Origin: Candidatus Poribacteria bacterium
GTDB taxonomy: Bacteria > Poribacteria > WGA-4E > WGA-3G
Length of the DNA stretch: 64,000 bases
Direction: 5' to 3'
NCBI GenBank assembly: GCA_022825665.1
Contig: JAJDWI010000004.1
Coordinates: 16,248 to 80,247, forward strand
The translations under genes were made by a program, and so were the position numbers. Position 1 is the first letter of the stretch. Each line of letters starts with the position of its first letter. The notes below the pieces were generated by a model that worked only from the letters and a program-made list of their open reading frames with translations, ran no database searches and was not told the DNA's origin. Positions 19,169 to 28,780 of this stretch are shown one piece after another.

Positions 19169-19209
19169 GGTGGGTGGAAGTATAAACTTCTACTCACCTT
19201 GTTTTTTTT
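19169..19209 (+). terminator. Intrinsic terminator after the lipoprotein gene
   Basis: GGTGGGTGGAAGT pairs with ACTTCTACTCACC around a TAAA-type loop and is followed by a run of T (19202-19209). Confidence 0.75.
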
Positions 19210-19295
19210 CTAAATTCTGATGATAATGTCTGATGTCGGTAGGTGTGGTTTTAAACGCTGTCTACTGAATTTATAAATGGTTTTGGAATCAATAG

Positions 19296-19766
19296 TTAGG
19301 ATGATGTTGGATTAGTATCTTGAAAAAAATTATTTATCTGCTGTGTATAGACTTTGCCGTGTTGTAGTAGTTGTGAAGATACATCATAAAGTTCGTTGGC
19401 TGGAAGCCCTTCATAAGGGTTAGCAATTTTCTGATAGCAGTCCAAGGCATGTTCAAAAAAATCTAACGTTTCCTGATCAATAGCACCACTCTCTTGAACA
19501 GCACGGAATCCTTGAAATTTTTGGTACGGAGGTGTTTTCCCACTAAATTCTATGATGGCATTGTTAATGTCTACGGCGCGTTGAACAATCATCAGAAAAC
19601 AACTTTTGATGTAAGAATGTGTTAACCTATCAGCATTAATATATTCATCCTTGTTGGCAGGAAGACCATTCTGTAGTTGACCAAAACATTCATCTATATA
19701 CACCAATTTTGATTTCACAGGATTGAACTGACGCTGTAATGAGGTTTCTTGAGTTGCTTTTGACAT
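19296..19766 (-). CDS. HepT-like (DUF86) protein with degenerate active site
   Basis: 156-aa helical protein. SYIKSCFLMIVQRAVDINNA, then SGAIDQETLDFFEHALDCYQKIANPY, follows the HepT/DUF86 pattern, in which toxin HepT is an RNase or an AMPylation target paired with an MNT nucleotidyltransferase antitoxin. The catalytic RxxxxHxY would align with YQKIANPY, so Arg and His are replaced. No MNT gene is adjacent. Hence a solitary, probably non-toxic HepT-like fold, or a related HEPN protein with another role. ATG at 19766 has AGGAGTA upstream on the minus strand. It is the only minus-strand gene between 3 and 28 kb. Confidence 0.55.
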   Translation of the reverse strand: MSKATQETSLQRQFNPVKSKLVYIDECFGQLQNGLPANKDEYINADRLTHSYIKSCFLMIVQRAVDINNAIIEFSGKTPPYQKFQGFRAVQESGAIDQETLDFFEHALDCYQKIANPYEGLPANELYDVSSQLLQHGKVYTQQINNFFQDTNPTSS

Positions 19767-19900
19767 TGTGTGTACTCCTAAGAAGTTAATAGATATTGTC
19801 AGAATATAGTTTTTTAGACGTGTTTAAATCCTAAAAGTTGTAGCACCACCAAAATTTCTAATAATTGATTGCTATGCGTTCACACATTCACACCAACCTA

Positions 19901-19916
19901 CTGCGAATATTCGCAG
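19901..19916. promoter_or_regulatory. Palindromic operator candidate before the quinone oxidoreductase gene
   Basis: CTGCGAATATTCGCAG is a perfect 16-base palindrome, 27 bases upstream of the -35 of the promoter at 19943. Symmetry and position suit a dimeric regulator site, but no regulator gene is adjacent. Confidence 0.45.
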
Positions 19917-19942
19917 GATATTAGATTTCAGCATAAAGTAAA

Positions 19943-19972
19943 TTGGCAGAACGGTATCTTATATGATAAAAT
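19943..19972 (+). promoter_or_regulatory. Promoter candidate for the quinone oxidoreductase gene
   Basis: TTGGCA (19943-19948), an 18-base spacer and TAAAAT (19967-19972) with ATGA just before the -10. Leader about 20 bases. Confidence 0.5.
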
Positions 19973-19999
19973 TCTGATTGTTTAAAAGGGTGGATAATA

Positions 20000-20977
20000 A
20001 TGAAAGCAGTTACAAGAACTGGTGATGGTGGACCAGAAGTTCTACAATTAGGTGAGGTCCCTCCACCGCAACCAACCGAAACTCAGTTATTAGTCAATGT
20101 TCGGGCAACTTCACTAAATCGAGCAGACCTAATTCAGCGGCGCGGAGGATATCCACCACCGCAAGGTGAGTCTGAAATACTCGGTTTAGAAATTGCCGGA
20201 ACGGTATTAGGAATGGGAACAGAAGTCAACGGATTTAATGAAGGTGATAGAGTCTTTGGACTCGTCGGAGGTGGTGGGTATGCTGAACAAGCTGTTATTG
20301 ATTATCGGATGGCGATGTTAATACCGAGTGACTGGAGTTTTGAACAAGCTGCGGCTGTTCCAGAGGTGTTTTTCACCGCAAATGAGAACATATTCACTTT
20401 AGGGAGGTTGTCCGCCGGTGAAACAATTCTAATTCATGCAGGCGGTAGCGGTGTTGGCACAGCAGGAATCCAGATAGCGAATCATGCTGGCGCGCGTGTG
20501 TTTGTTACTGCGGGGACTGATGACAAAATTGCGAACTGCAAATCGCTTGGAGCTACAGAAGGTATTAATTATAAGCACTCTGATTTTGTCGCTGAAATTG
20601 AGCGTTTAACGGACGGTGAAGGTGTTGATGTCATATTAGACTTTATCGGCGCGCCTTATCTACAACGAAACTTGCAGATACTAAAAATAAAAGGACGTTT
20701 ATTGCAAGTAGGGTTGATGGGCGGTTCGGTTACAGAAATGGACTTAGGAATTGTGATGCGAAAGCGTCTACAGGTTATCGGATCCGTAATGCGACCACAA
20801 TCGCTTGAAGAAAAAATTGCTATCACGCAACGATTTGTGGAACGGTGGTTACCAGAATTAAAGGAAGGTAAACTCCGACCTGTACTTGATTCTGTCTATC
20901 CATTAACAGAGGCACGCGAAGCACATGAATATATGGAAGCAAATCGTAATTTTGGTAAGATTATTTTGAAAATATAG
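20000..20977 (+). CDS. NAD(P)H:quinone oxidoreductase, zinc-independent MDR family (QOR/PIG3-like)
   Basis: 325-aa medium-chain dehydrogenase/reductase. It begins MKAVTRTGDGGPEVLQLGEVP, has the MDR N-terminal GroES-like domain (NRADLIQRRGGYPPPQG), and a Rossmann nucleotide site GGSGVGTAGIQIANHAGARV near residue 150. The zinc-ligand cysteines of alcohol dehydrogenases are absent, as in quinone oxidoreductases. It probably reduces quinones or reactive carbonyls using NADPH. It stands alone between a minus-strand gene and the PorU-like gene. A palindrome and promoter lie upstream, suggesting specific, perhaps redox-linked control. Confidence 0.9.
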   Translation: MKAVTRTGDGGPEVLQLGEVPPPQPTETQLLVNVRATSLNRADLIQRRGGYPPPQGESEILGLEIAGTVLGMGTEVNGFNEGDRVFGLVGGGGYAEQAVIDYRMAMLIPSDWSFEQAAAVPEVFFTANENIFTLGRLSAGETILIHAGGSGVGTAGIQIANHAGARVFVTAGTDDKIANCKSLGATEGINYKHSDFVAEIERLTDGEGVDVILDFIGAPYLQRNLQILKIKGRLLQVGLMGGSVTEMDLGIVMRKRLQVIGSVMRPQSLEEKIAITQRFVERWLPELKEGKLRPVLDSVYPLTEAREAHEYMEANRNFGKIILKI

Positions 20978-21127
20978 TTGCAAATTGTAAATGAAAGTAT
21001 CTTATGTATAATATACGTTGACATTTATTGAAGAAAAACGAATCAGTTTGCAACTAAAAATAAGATCTGTCCTTTCTTAACATTGTATCATTAAAAAATA
21101 CGTTACAGATTATTTTAGGTTTTAATA

Positions 21128-24100
21128 ATGGTTTCAATTCGACATCGGAATAGATTTTTATCAGCACACGTCAGATGTACTTGTAGTTTTATTGTTGTAG
21201 GATTACTGTTTGTCCTTAGTCTTATTGCCTTTGCTGATAATACAGAATACCAAACGCGTATCTTGAGTCAGGTAACCTCACCAGATGGCATTACAGTTAA
21301 TTTTAAACTTCCGCAACTCCAGATTACAGAAGTTAAACCAGAAGAACGTTCTGAAAATAAGGGAGGTGTACACCACACGGTGCAATATGCGGAATGCGAT
21401 TGGATCCGAGAACCGGGTTTTCCGAAACTGCCTGCAACACGCGCGCTTTTGGCTATTCCCGCCGATGCCCAGCTAAATATCGCTGAAGTTACAGTCAACA
21501 CAGGGGCATCAAAAACCCATAACGGGGTAAAATTTCTGCCATATCAAGAAGAAATACCGGTGAGTATAGATCGCGTTTCTGTTGATGCAGGACCAATACA
21601 ATCTGGCAGTGGAGAGAGGCATTACCAAAATAATAAAGCCAATCAAAATGCCATATACAGACTATATCCAGCAGTTAATGCTCGTATAGAGATGGACGGT
21701 TACATCCGTTCCCAGCGCGTTATCAGTTTGGCTTTGTATCCGGTACAGTATAATACCACAACGCGTGAACTTCGCTCATATAACAGTATTACAGTTTTCA
21801 TTCCATTTAAAACGCAGTTGCCGACTCGTGGAACAGGAATTGCGTTCGACCATACCATAACAAATACCGACCCCTTTGAACAAACTTATGCACAGCAAAT
21901 TCTCAACTATGCAGATTATCGCAAGGTCTTTAATGTTGACGTGGAGAGGGCAGCAATGTTTCGTCGCAACGCGGGCATAATTCCCGCAGCACCTGCTGCA
22001 CCAGGGCTAACCGACAATACATCTCAGACTCGTTACAAAATCTATGTTGATGAAAGTGGCATATATCAAGTCACTGCTGCATCTCTTAAGGACGAATGGG
22101 GTATCGACCTTATAGGAACTGACCCGCGTAGACTCCGTCTTACACACGCGGACAAGGAAATACCTATCTACGTTAGTGGTGCTATAGATGGACGATTTGA
22201 CGCAGAAGATGCAATTATATTTCTGGCACACAGTTCTACTGATCCAGATAGTCCATTTCCGAAGAATGCGTATACATTGTGGAATATCTATTGGTTAAGT
22301 ATTGCTACCGATACACAACACCCCGCACGCGTCCCACAAATTGAAGCAAGTCCAAGTGACCCAACAGCAATTCAAGTACCAACTTTCCGTTCACGTGTCA
22401 TCTTTGAGGAGGACCACCTAACCAACAATCTTGAGTTCGTTCATCCAAATACCGTTGCAGATGGTGATAAGCACAAATGGTTTGATGCTTTGGATTTCTG
22501 GTACTGGGATGGTGTAAAAAATGCAAGCGATGTCGGGGAACTACGACTTGAATTTCCACTCCATGATGTCGCAAAAAGTTTTGATCCACCGAAAATTCAA
22601 CTTGTGCTACAAGGTGGAACACCTGTTAGGCATGAAATACTGGCAGCCGTTAATGGAGTGCGTATTGATCTCGCAAAATGGGATAGCCAAGAACAAGTGA
22701 CCCTCACAAAAAATCTACGCGTTTGGAATAATCTAAAGGATGCCGCAAAAGGCGAAAAAAATGTTCTATCTCTAACACGGGTTGACACAAATTATGAAGA
22801 GGACACAACACGTTATCCTTATCACATATACTTGAACCGGTTTTGGGTAGACTATACACGTCTCTTTTTGGCAATAAATGACCAACTTCGTTTTGGTACA
22901 CCTATAAAAGCAAGTCAAGAGGATGAAAAGAAAGGTGTTATACATCAATTTCGAATTGATGCTTTCCTTAACCCGCAGGTGTCAGTTTTTGAAACGGATG
23001 GGAATACGCTTACAGCGAAACTTCAAGGCGTAAATATTACACGGTATGTTACTGATGATGTCATACGTGCACGCCTTAGAGCATTGAATAACGGGGATCT
23101 CAGAGAAGTGCCTAATCACACATATACCGCAACTTTCCAGATACCGGATACTCGATCAACTGAGTTTATAGCAGTGTCTGATACCGCACTTCAAAAACCT
23201 GTACAGATTGAAACTGTGCTATCCAGTGAATTACGGAACCCACTAAACGGAGTGGATTATCTCGTCTTGACGCACGCCAGATTTAAAGAGGCAGCCGATA
23301 GATTAGCAAACTGGCGTTCAACCACACAAGGAGGTGGATACCGCACTAAAGTTGTTGATATCATGGATGTTTATAACACTTTTGGCGATGGAAAAGTGCA
23401 TCCGAAATGGATAAAGGATTTTCTGTCATACGCATATCGAAATTGGACACCACCAGCACTCTCATATTTGGTAATCTTAGGGGATGGCACCTTTGACTTT
23501 AGAGGTTTAGATAAAGAGATCCATCTTGAACCACCGGAACTCGCAGGATATATACCTACCCACTACATTACGACAGATTCCTTCGGCAGAACTTCCGCAG
23601 ACCATTGGTATGGTACAGTCTCAGGACACGATGAATTTACTGATTTTTATCTCGGTAGATTGAGCGTTGAAACCGTGGAGGAAGCAGATGGCGTTGTTGA
23701 TAAAATAATCAACTATGAATCACAAAGACCTAACGGTGCTTGGCGACGTCGAATTATCTCTGTAGCAGACGATGAAGTTAGCAATTCAGGCGATCATATC
23801 TTCAAAAAGAGCCTAAACGAAATTGCAAAAGACCATACCCGACTCGGATATGAAACTGTTGAAATATATCTTGAAGATGTTATAGACGAGGTTGAGGCAA
23901 ATCCGGACGATTTCCCAGGTGTCCTCCCTCGGCACGTCGCAAAGAGTAGAATTATTGAATCCTTGGGTGAGGGGGCTGTTGTTGCACAATATGCAGGACA
24001 CGGTGGTCGTATTGTATGGGCACACGAAGCTATTTTTGATAACGCATCCATTGATAAAATTGAAGAGACAAAAAATCTACCTTTTATGTTGGTTCTGAGT

Positions 24101-27100
24101 TGTTATAACGGGTATTTTGATGCACCAGGTGAACCGAGTATGGCGGAAAAACTGCTACGTAAAGAAAGAGGTGGTATCATTGGGATGCTCAGTGCTACCA
24201 GACTTACTTACGGCACTGGAAACGAAGACCTTAACAGGATCATTTTTAATATGCTATTTCAACGCGATGTCAGACAACTCGGTCCAATTAGTTTTGATTC
24301 TAAACTTGAGTATCTCCTAACAGAAGGCACATCGCAGCTTGATATTATGTTGGAATATACGCTTTTTGGTGACCCCGCGATGCGTATCGCTATGGCAGAT
24401 TATGAAATCCTGCCTACAATTGAGACGAAAACTGTAAAAGCAGGCGATATTCTTAAGATTGCCCCCGGATCCATTCAGATTGCCCGATACGATCCAGTGT
24501 CAGGGAAAAAGGTTTTTACACGAAACACCAAATTTGATGGAGAACTTACAGTAAAGGCTACTTTTCCAGGACAACAAGCTGTCGGTGTAGACAAAACCGG
24601 AGCACCAAAAGAGTTTTATTCTGGTGATGTGATTGTAACAGAGACTTTTCCAGTACAGGACGGTAGTTTTCCTGCTGTAGAAATAAAGGTGCCAGAAAAC
24701 ATATCACCAGGTGACGCACATGTGGAGTATTACGCTGAAAATGCAAACGAGATCGCTGTTGGTGGGGATGGGTTTACTGTTGAAATACCGAAAATATTGG
24801 ATATAAAACCACAACTGGTTATCACACCATCTGGTGAGGACATGATTGATATTTCTGTCCGCGTTTCTGATAATGACAAGGAAACAGTGTCTGTCGTTTT
24901 AGAATGGCGAGACCCGGGAACTGCTGGTAGAGAAAAAGTCTCAATGATACCTGCTGAAAGCAACGCAGAATCTACATCAAAAATAGTACCTACAGCAAGG
25001 TGGTGGAAACTTCCGAAACTCTTACCTGCCCCAACTGACGGTTCCGCTTTCCGTTATGATGTTGAGGTTACTGATGCAAGTGGTTTTGTTGTCCTCTCCG
25101 ATTATCTCAGGTTCTATCCCTATATATATCCGAATCTTGCTGTTGTTACGAGACGTTCTACTAGAATTGCAGAGATTCGTTATACTTTCGCTGGAGAAGA
25201 TGACAAAGTAAATGGTCAATTTTTGTCTGCTGATATTGAAGTGGCAGGCAATATCGCTACGCTTGAATCTAATGTTCCTGAAGCTGATTTACTTGAGGTG
25301 TTAGGCATTTCTGATGTTAATGTAGAAGTTGCATTTTTTATCGGAAATCCAGATATAGACGATAATGGTGTCATAGATGTTGATTCCAATTTACTTGGAC
25401 GGACACAAATAAAACCCGACGATTGGGTCGTGAGGAATCCATTACATCAACGATCTAATGCTTATAATCCCGATCCATTGAATATCAATCCTATTGCTAC
25501 TGTCGCGATCCCAGTATCCCTACGAAACGGTATACATGACGTGTTTATCTGTGTTGACCCGATTTTTGGCGAAGGAGATAAACCTGGAAAAGTACTTGAA
25601 AATAATGAACGAGATAATATCGGATATAGGCAGATCACTGTTTCCAGTAGCATCGTTGGAGAAGTACCGACTCAATTTAACAGTGTTGATGGTGGATTAC
25701 GGGTAATTGCTCCCGCAGGGGCAACACAAAATAAATCTTCGGTTTTGTCTGTTCGTCCGATTGTTTCAGACACTTCAGGCAGAAATTACGTCTACTATAT
25801 TAACGGGACAGGACAGGTGAGAAATGATACACCTGCTACTCCCTTTCCTATTAGTGGAGGTGAAGGAAAAGACAACGTCCCCGAAATGCTTTTCTCTGTA
25901 GCGTTGCCAACGCGCCCATCCATGATGGGTTATACATTTCATTTAGGTGAATCCATTTCTACCAATGAATGGAACACATTTGAGTTACAAGCACCTGTGA
26001 CAATTGAACTTGATTTTGATTGGGAAGCACTTAAGCAGGAAGTCATGCGCGAAATATATGGAAATGAGGCTGATTTGACAATTGTCAGTCAAAATATGAC
26101 GGAAAGCCTAAACACTGCTGTAGCAACAAGGGCAAATGACATCGGAGCATATCTCTGGATCGATACCTTAGCCAACTGGGTCCGTCTCGATTCTGATATC
26201 AAAAAACATCAAAATGGTGAGATCTATACATCTACACGAGCGACAAAAATCCGTTCTGAAAATATAGGTAATGGGATACTTAACGATATTTTTATTTCCT
26301 CTGAGGATCCTGACACAGGTGTTTGGATGGTGCTTTTCGAATCGGCGAGAACCTACCGTCTTTTATATACACCTAATACATCCGATGAAGGAAGTGGAGT
26401 AGCAGACAACACGACTGCCCCTCAATTAGTAGAAATCCAAAGAGGAATTTCTACCTCTCCTTTCGGTAATCTGGGTCCAACTCTATCTGACACCAATCTC
26501 GGATTTACTATTGACATTGAGTATGGAGATACGCCATTTCAATTCGGTGATGTGCTACGTTTTAAAATCTCATCACTTGAAGTACCAGGAGAAGAGCCAA
26601 CACAATTTTATTCCTCTTCATTTATCAATAGAAACAGAGGGGATGGTTCAATTCAGTATCTTGACTTAATACCGGACACAACGATACCACAAGACACCTG
26701 GCTCATCATATTTGTTACACCAACACAGTTTAAGATTGAAGGAAGAAACAACGGTGTCTTGATGAGAAATGGAGTACCAATATATGGAACAGTCGGTGAA
26801 CCTTATGAACATAGCGATTATGGCTTGAATCTGCTGATAACGCAAGGACCTGACCGTTTTGAAGTTGGTGACAGATTCTTATTTGATACGAATACGGTAG
26901 GAACAATTCAGGCGAAAACTACGTATTTGGGAGTTATAACCTGTCTGCGGAGTGAAGATACACTATCCCCTGACATACAGATAACGATTGGAAATCAGGA
27001 CCACTTTGTTTCTGGTGCTCCAGTTGACGCTGCACCGCTTATACAAGCAACACTAACCGATGCACGCGGTATAGACTACATCACACGACCTGTTCTGCTT

Positions 27101-27595
27101 GAATTAGGGCGTTTTGGAGAGTTTGAACCAATTGCTGATACTGATTACAAACTTATGCAGCATCCAGGTTCAACACAGCTTATATTGACATATAGTTCAC
27201 CAGAACTTGAACCACGTGAGTATCAACTTCGACTTACTGCCAGCGATCTTGATGGAAATACGGGTCAGAGTGAAATAAACTTTCAGATACATCGCACACT
27301 GCAATTAGTTGAACCTCTGAATTATCCAAATCCTTTTGCGAGAGAAACAACATTGACATGTGAATTGACGCGTCCAGCGGAGTCACTCACTGTCAAAATC
27401 TATACGCTTACTGGACGGCTTATCAGAGAAATAAAAAGAGAAGCACCATCCGGGTTTATACAATTTAAGTGGGATGGCAGGGATGACGATGGGAACGAAG
27501 TTGCCAACGGGGTTTATTACGGTAAATTTATTGTTAAGAGTTTTGATGATGAAGATGATCAGACACACATTCTTAAAATGATGAAATTGAAGTAG
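21128..27595 (+). CDS. PorU-like C25 (gingipain-family) peptidase, type IX secretion sortase-like, very large
   Basis: 2155 aa. A signal segment (FIVVGLLFVLSLIAF) is near residues 22-36. Around residue 300 comes the PorU-type RYKIYVDESGIYQV repeat module. The C25 caspase-like domain is near 700-1080: His in AQYAGHGGRIVWAHE (about 956) and Cys in LVLSCYNGYFD (about 990). Long beta-rich regions follow. The last 90 residues (NYPNPFARETTL; VKIYTLTGRLIREI; VANGVYYGKFIV) are a FlgD-Ig-like domain of the sort used in type IX C-terminal signals. In Bacteroidota, PorU cleaves such signals and attaches cargo at the cell surface. A PorV-like gene follows after 106 bases. At about twice PorU's usual length, it may be sortase, cargo protease, or both. 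Confidence 0.8.
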   Translation: MVSIRHRNRFLSAHVRCTCSFIVVGLLFVLSLIAFADNTEYQTRILSQVTSPDGITVNFKLPQLQITEVKPEERSENKGGVHHTVQYAECDWIREPGFPKLPATRALLAIPADAQLNIAEVTVNTGASKTHNGVKFLPYQEEIPVSIDRVSVDAGPIQSGSGERHYQNNKANQNAIYRLYPAVNARIEMDGYIRSQRVISLALYPVQYNTTTRELRSYNSITVFIPFKTQLPTRGTGIAFDHTITNTDPFEQTYAQQILNYADYRKVFNVDVERAAMFRRNAGIIPAAPAAPGLTDNTSQTRYKIYVDESGIYQVTAASLKDEWGIDLIGTDPRRLRLTHADKEIPIYVSGAIDGRFDAEDAIIFLAHSSTDPDSPFPKNAYTLWNIYWLSIATDTQHPARVPQIEASPSDPTAIQVPTFRSRVIFEEDHLTNNLEFVHPNTVADGDKHKWFDALDFWYWDGVKNASDVGELRLEFPLHDVAKSFDPPKIQLVLQGGTPVRHEILAAVNGVRIDLAKWDSQEQVTLTKNLRVWNNLKDAAKGEKNVLSLTRVDTNYEEDTTRYPYHIYLNRFWVDYTRLFLAINDQLRFGTPIKASQEDEKKGVIHQFRIDAFLNPQVSVFETDGNTLTAKLQGVNITRYVTDDVIRARLRALNNGDLREVPNHTYTATFQIPDTRSTEFIAVSDTALQKPVQIETVLSSELRNPLNGVDYLVLTHARFKEAADRLANWRSTTQGGGYRTKVVDIMDVYNTFGDGKVHPKWIKDFLSYAYRNWTPPALSYLVILGDGTFDFRGLDKEIHLEPPELAGYIPTHYITTDSFGRTSADHWYGTVSGHDEFTDFYLGRLSVETVEEADGVVDKIINYESQRPNGAWRRRIISVADDEVSNSGDHIFKKSLNEIAKDHTRLGYETVEIYLEDVIDEVEANPDDFPGVLPRHVAKSRIIESLGEGAVVAQYAGHGGRIVWAHEAIFDNASIDKIEETKNLPFMLVLSCYNGYFDAPGEPSMAEKLLRKERGGIIGMLSATRLTYGTGNEDLNRIIFNMLFQRDVRQLGPISFDSKLEYLLTEGTSQLDIMLEYTLFGDPAMRIAMADYEILPTIETKTVKAGDILKIAPGSIQIARYDPVSGKKVFTRNTKFDGELTVKATFPGQQAVGVDKTGAPKEFYSGDVIVTETFPVQDGSFPAVEIKVPENISPGDAHVEYYAENANEIAVGGDGFTVEIPKILDIKPQLVITPSGEDMIDISVRVSDNDKETVSVVLEWRDPGTAGREKVSMIPAESNAESTSKIVPTARWWKLPKLLPAPTDGSAFRYDVEVTDASGFVVLSDYLRFYPYIYPNLAVVTRRSTRIAEIRYTFAGEDDKVNGQFLSADIEVAGNIATLESNVPEADLLEVLGISDVNVEVAFFIGNPDIDDNGVIDVDSNLLGRTQIKPDDWVVRNPLHQRSNAYNPDPLNINPIATVAIPVSLRNGIHDVFICVDPIFGEGDKPGKVLENNERDNIGYRQITVSSSIVGEVPTQFNSVDGGLRVIAPAGATQNKSSVLSVRPIVSDTSGRNYVYYINGTGQVRNDTPATPFPISGGEGKDNVPEMLFSVALPTRPSMMGYTFHLGESISTNEWNTFELQAPVTIELDFDWEALKQEVMREIYGNEADLTIVSQNMTESLNTAVATRANDIGAYLWIDTLANWVRLDSDIKKHQNGEIYTSTRATKIRSENIGNGILNDIFISSEDPDTGVWMVLFESARTYRLLYTPNTSDEGSGVADNTTAPQLVEIQRGISTSPFGNLGPTLSDTNLGFTIDIEYGDTPFQFGDVLRFKISSLEVPGEEPTQFYSSSFINRNRGDGSIQYLDLIPDTTIPQDTWLIIFVTPTQFKIEGRNNGVLMRNGVPIYGTVGEPYEHSDYGLNLLITQGPDRFEVGDRFLFDTNTVGTIQAKTTYLGVITCLRSEDTLSPDIQITIGNQDHFVSGAPVDAAPLIQATLTDARGIDYITRPVLLELGRFGEFEPIADTDYKLMQHPGSTQLILTYSSPELEPREYQLRLTASDLDGNTGQSEINFQIHRTLQLVEPLNYPNPFARETTLTCELTRPAESLTVKIYTLTGRLIREIKREAPSGFIQFKWDGRDDDGNEVANGVYYGKFIVKSFDDEDDQTHILKMMKLK

Positions 27596-27614
27596 TTAAC
27601 GACTGTTGAAATAG

Positions 27615-27646
27615 AACACGTTTGTAGTCGCGCAATTCATTGCGCC
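27615..27646. repeat. Dispersed palindromic repeat, second copy
   Basis: Contains TAGTCGCGCAATTCATTGC, matching 17358-17376. The core GCGCAATTCATTGCGC forms a 6-bp hairpin. It lies between the PorU-like and PorV-like genes. Confidence 0.6.
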
Positions 27647-27701
27647 TCTTACATTCTTTACTACAACACTGAATACTGATAACTGATAGCCTTTTAAAAA
27701 T

Positions 27702-28706
27702 ATGAAAAAAATATTTCTCATATCTGTCCTATTTATACACATCATATTAACTGCTGAAGCTGAACAGTCATACACAGCAGACTTTCTCACATTAGGGACT
27801 GGCGCGCGTCCATTAGGTATGGGAAGCGCATTTACTGCAATTGCTGATGAAGCGAGCACAACCTATTATAATCCTGCAGGTATTTCACAGTTATCGCATC
27901 ATGAAGTTAATTTTATGCATTCCACGCTTGCTGGTCTTGCTGCGTATGATGTCGTCAGTTATATATACCCGTTTTCACAAAAAATGGTTTTCGGTATCAG
28001 TTGGTTACGCGTCGGTGTTGATGATATAAAGGTTACAGGTGTCCCTGTTACCAGTAGAGCAATTGGTCCAGACAACCGTCCTTATGTTGTTAATACCTTT
28101 AGCAATACAAGTAATGCTATACTGCTCAGTGGTGCGCGACATCTCAAAACATTGCCGAGAGATGTCTCTATCCATCTTGGTGCCAGCCTAAAATTGATCT
28201 ATATTGATACGTATCTAAATGCTAATGCTGTTGGTGGAGGAAGTGATCTTGGGGTTCTTGCCCAAACTAATCTGGAAAAACCGGCTGCCTTCTCTTTCGG
28301 CATCGTTGCGAGTGATTTTCTCACAACCAAACTTTATTGGAATACACCTCCAGAAAACGAGGGTGAAACCCCTCACACAGAGACGTTATTACCACGTATC
28401 AAAGTAGGTATGGCTTACCATCAAAAGCTCTCCATTTTTGATAGTAAACTCACATTAGCTGCTGATGTTGATACTCGCAACGACTACGAATTCCATACAG
28501 GGGCGGAATATGTTCTATTTGAACTGTTAGCACTTCGGTGTGGATTTGATGGTCGAAACGGCACTTCACGGGCGATGTTTTTCACTGCTGGTGCTGGACT
28601 CCAACTCCGATTCGTCACAGGTGCAGCGTTTCATGTTGATTACGCATATCAACGGCAACCCGATTTAGGCATCAGTAACCGCCTTTCTCTCCGCATACTA
28701 TTTTAG
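27702..28706 (+). CDS. PorV/PorQ-like outer-membrane beta-barrel protein (UPF0164)
   Basis: 334 aa with signal peptide MKKIFLISVLFIHIILTAEA. The mature start (FLTLGTGARPLGMGSAFTAIADEASTTYYNPAG, here in two parts) is the hallmark of PorV/UPF0164, related to FadL-type barrels. In type IX secretion, PorV is the shuttle that takes cargo from the translocon and presents it to PorU. Alternating amphipathic strands continue to the terminal LGISNRLSLRILF, which ends in Phe as barrel proteins do. Gene order PorU-like then PorV-like supports a joint role. The other type IX parts (SprA/Sov, PorK-N) are not in this window. Confidence 0.85.
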   Translation: MKKIFLISVLFIHIILTAEAEQSYTADFLTLGTGARPLGMGSAFTAIADEASTTYYNPAGISQLSHHEVNFMHSTLAGLAAYDVVSYIYPFSQKMVFGISWLRVGVDDIKVTGVPVTSRAIGPDNRPYVVNTFSNTSNAILLSGARHLKTLPRDVSIHLGASLKLIYIDTYLNANAVGGGSDLGVLAQTNLEKPAAFSFGIVASDFLTTKLYWNTPPENEGETPHTETLLPRIKVGMAYHQKLSIFDSKLTLAADVDTRNDYEFHTGAEYVLFELLALRCGFDGRNGTSRAMFFTAGAGLQLRFVTGAAFHVDYAYQRQPDLGISNRLSLRILF

Positions 28707-28780
28707 GTAATATTGGGTTGGTAGGCTGTCAGTTTTTGTATGTCTGTATCAATGATAGTGCGGATAATTGATGATAGTCA

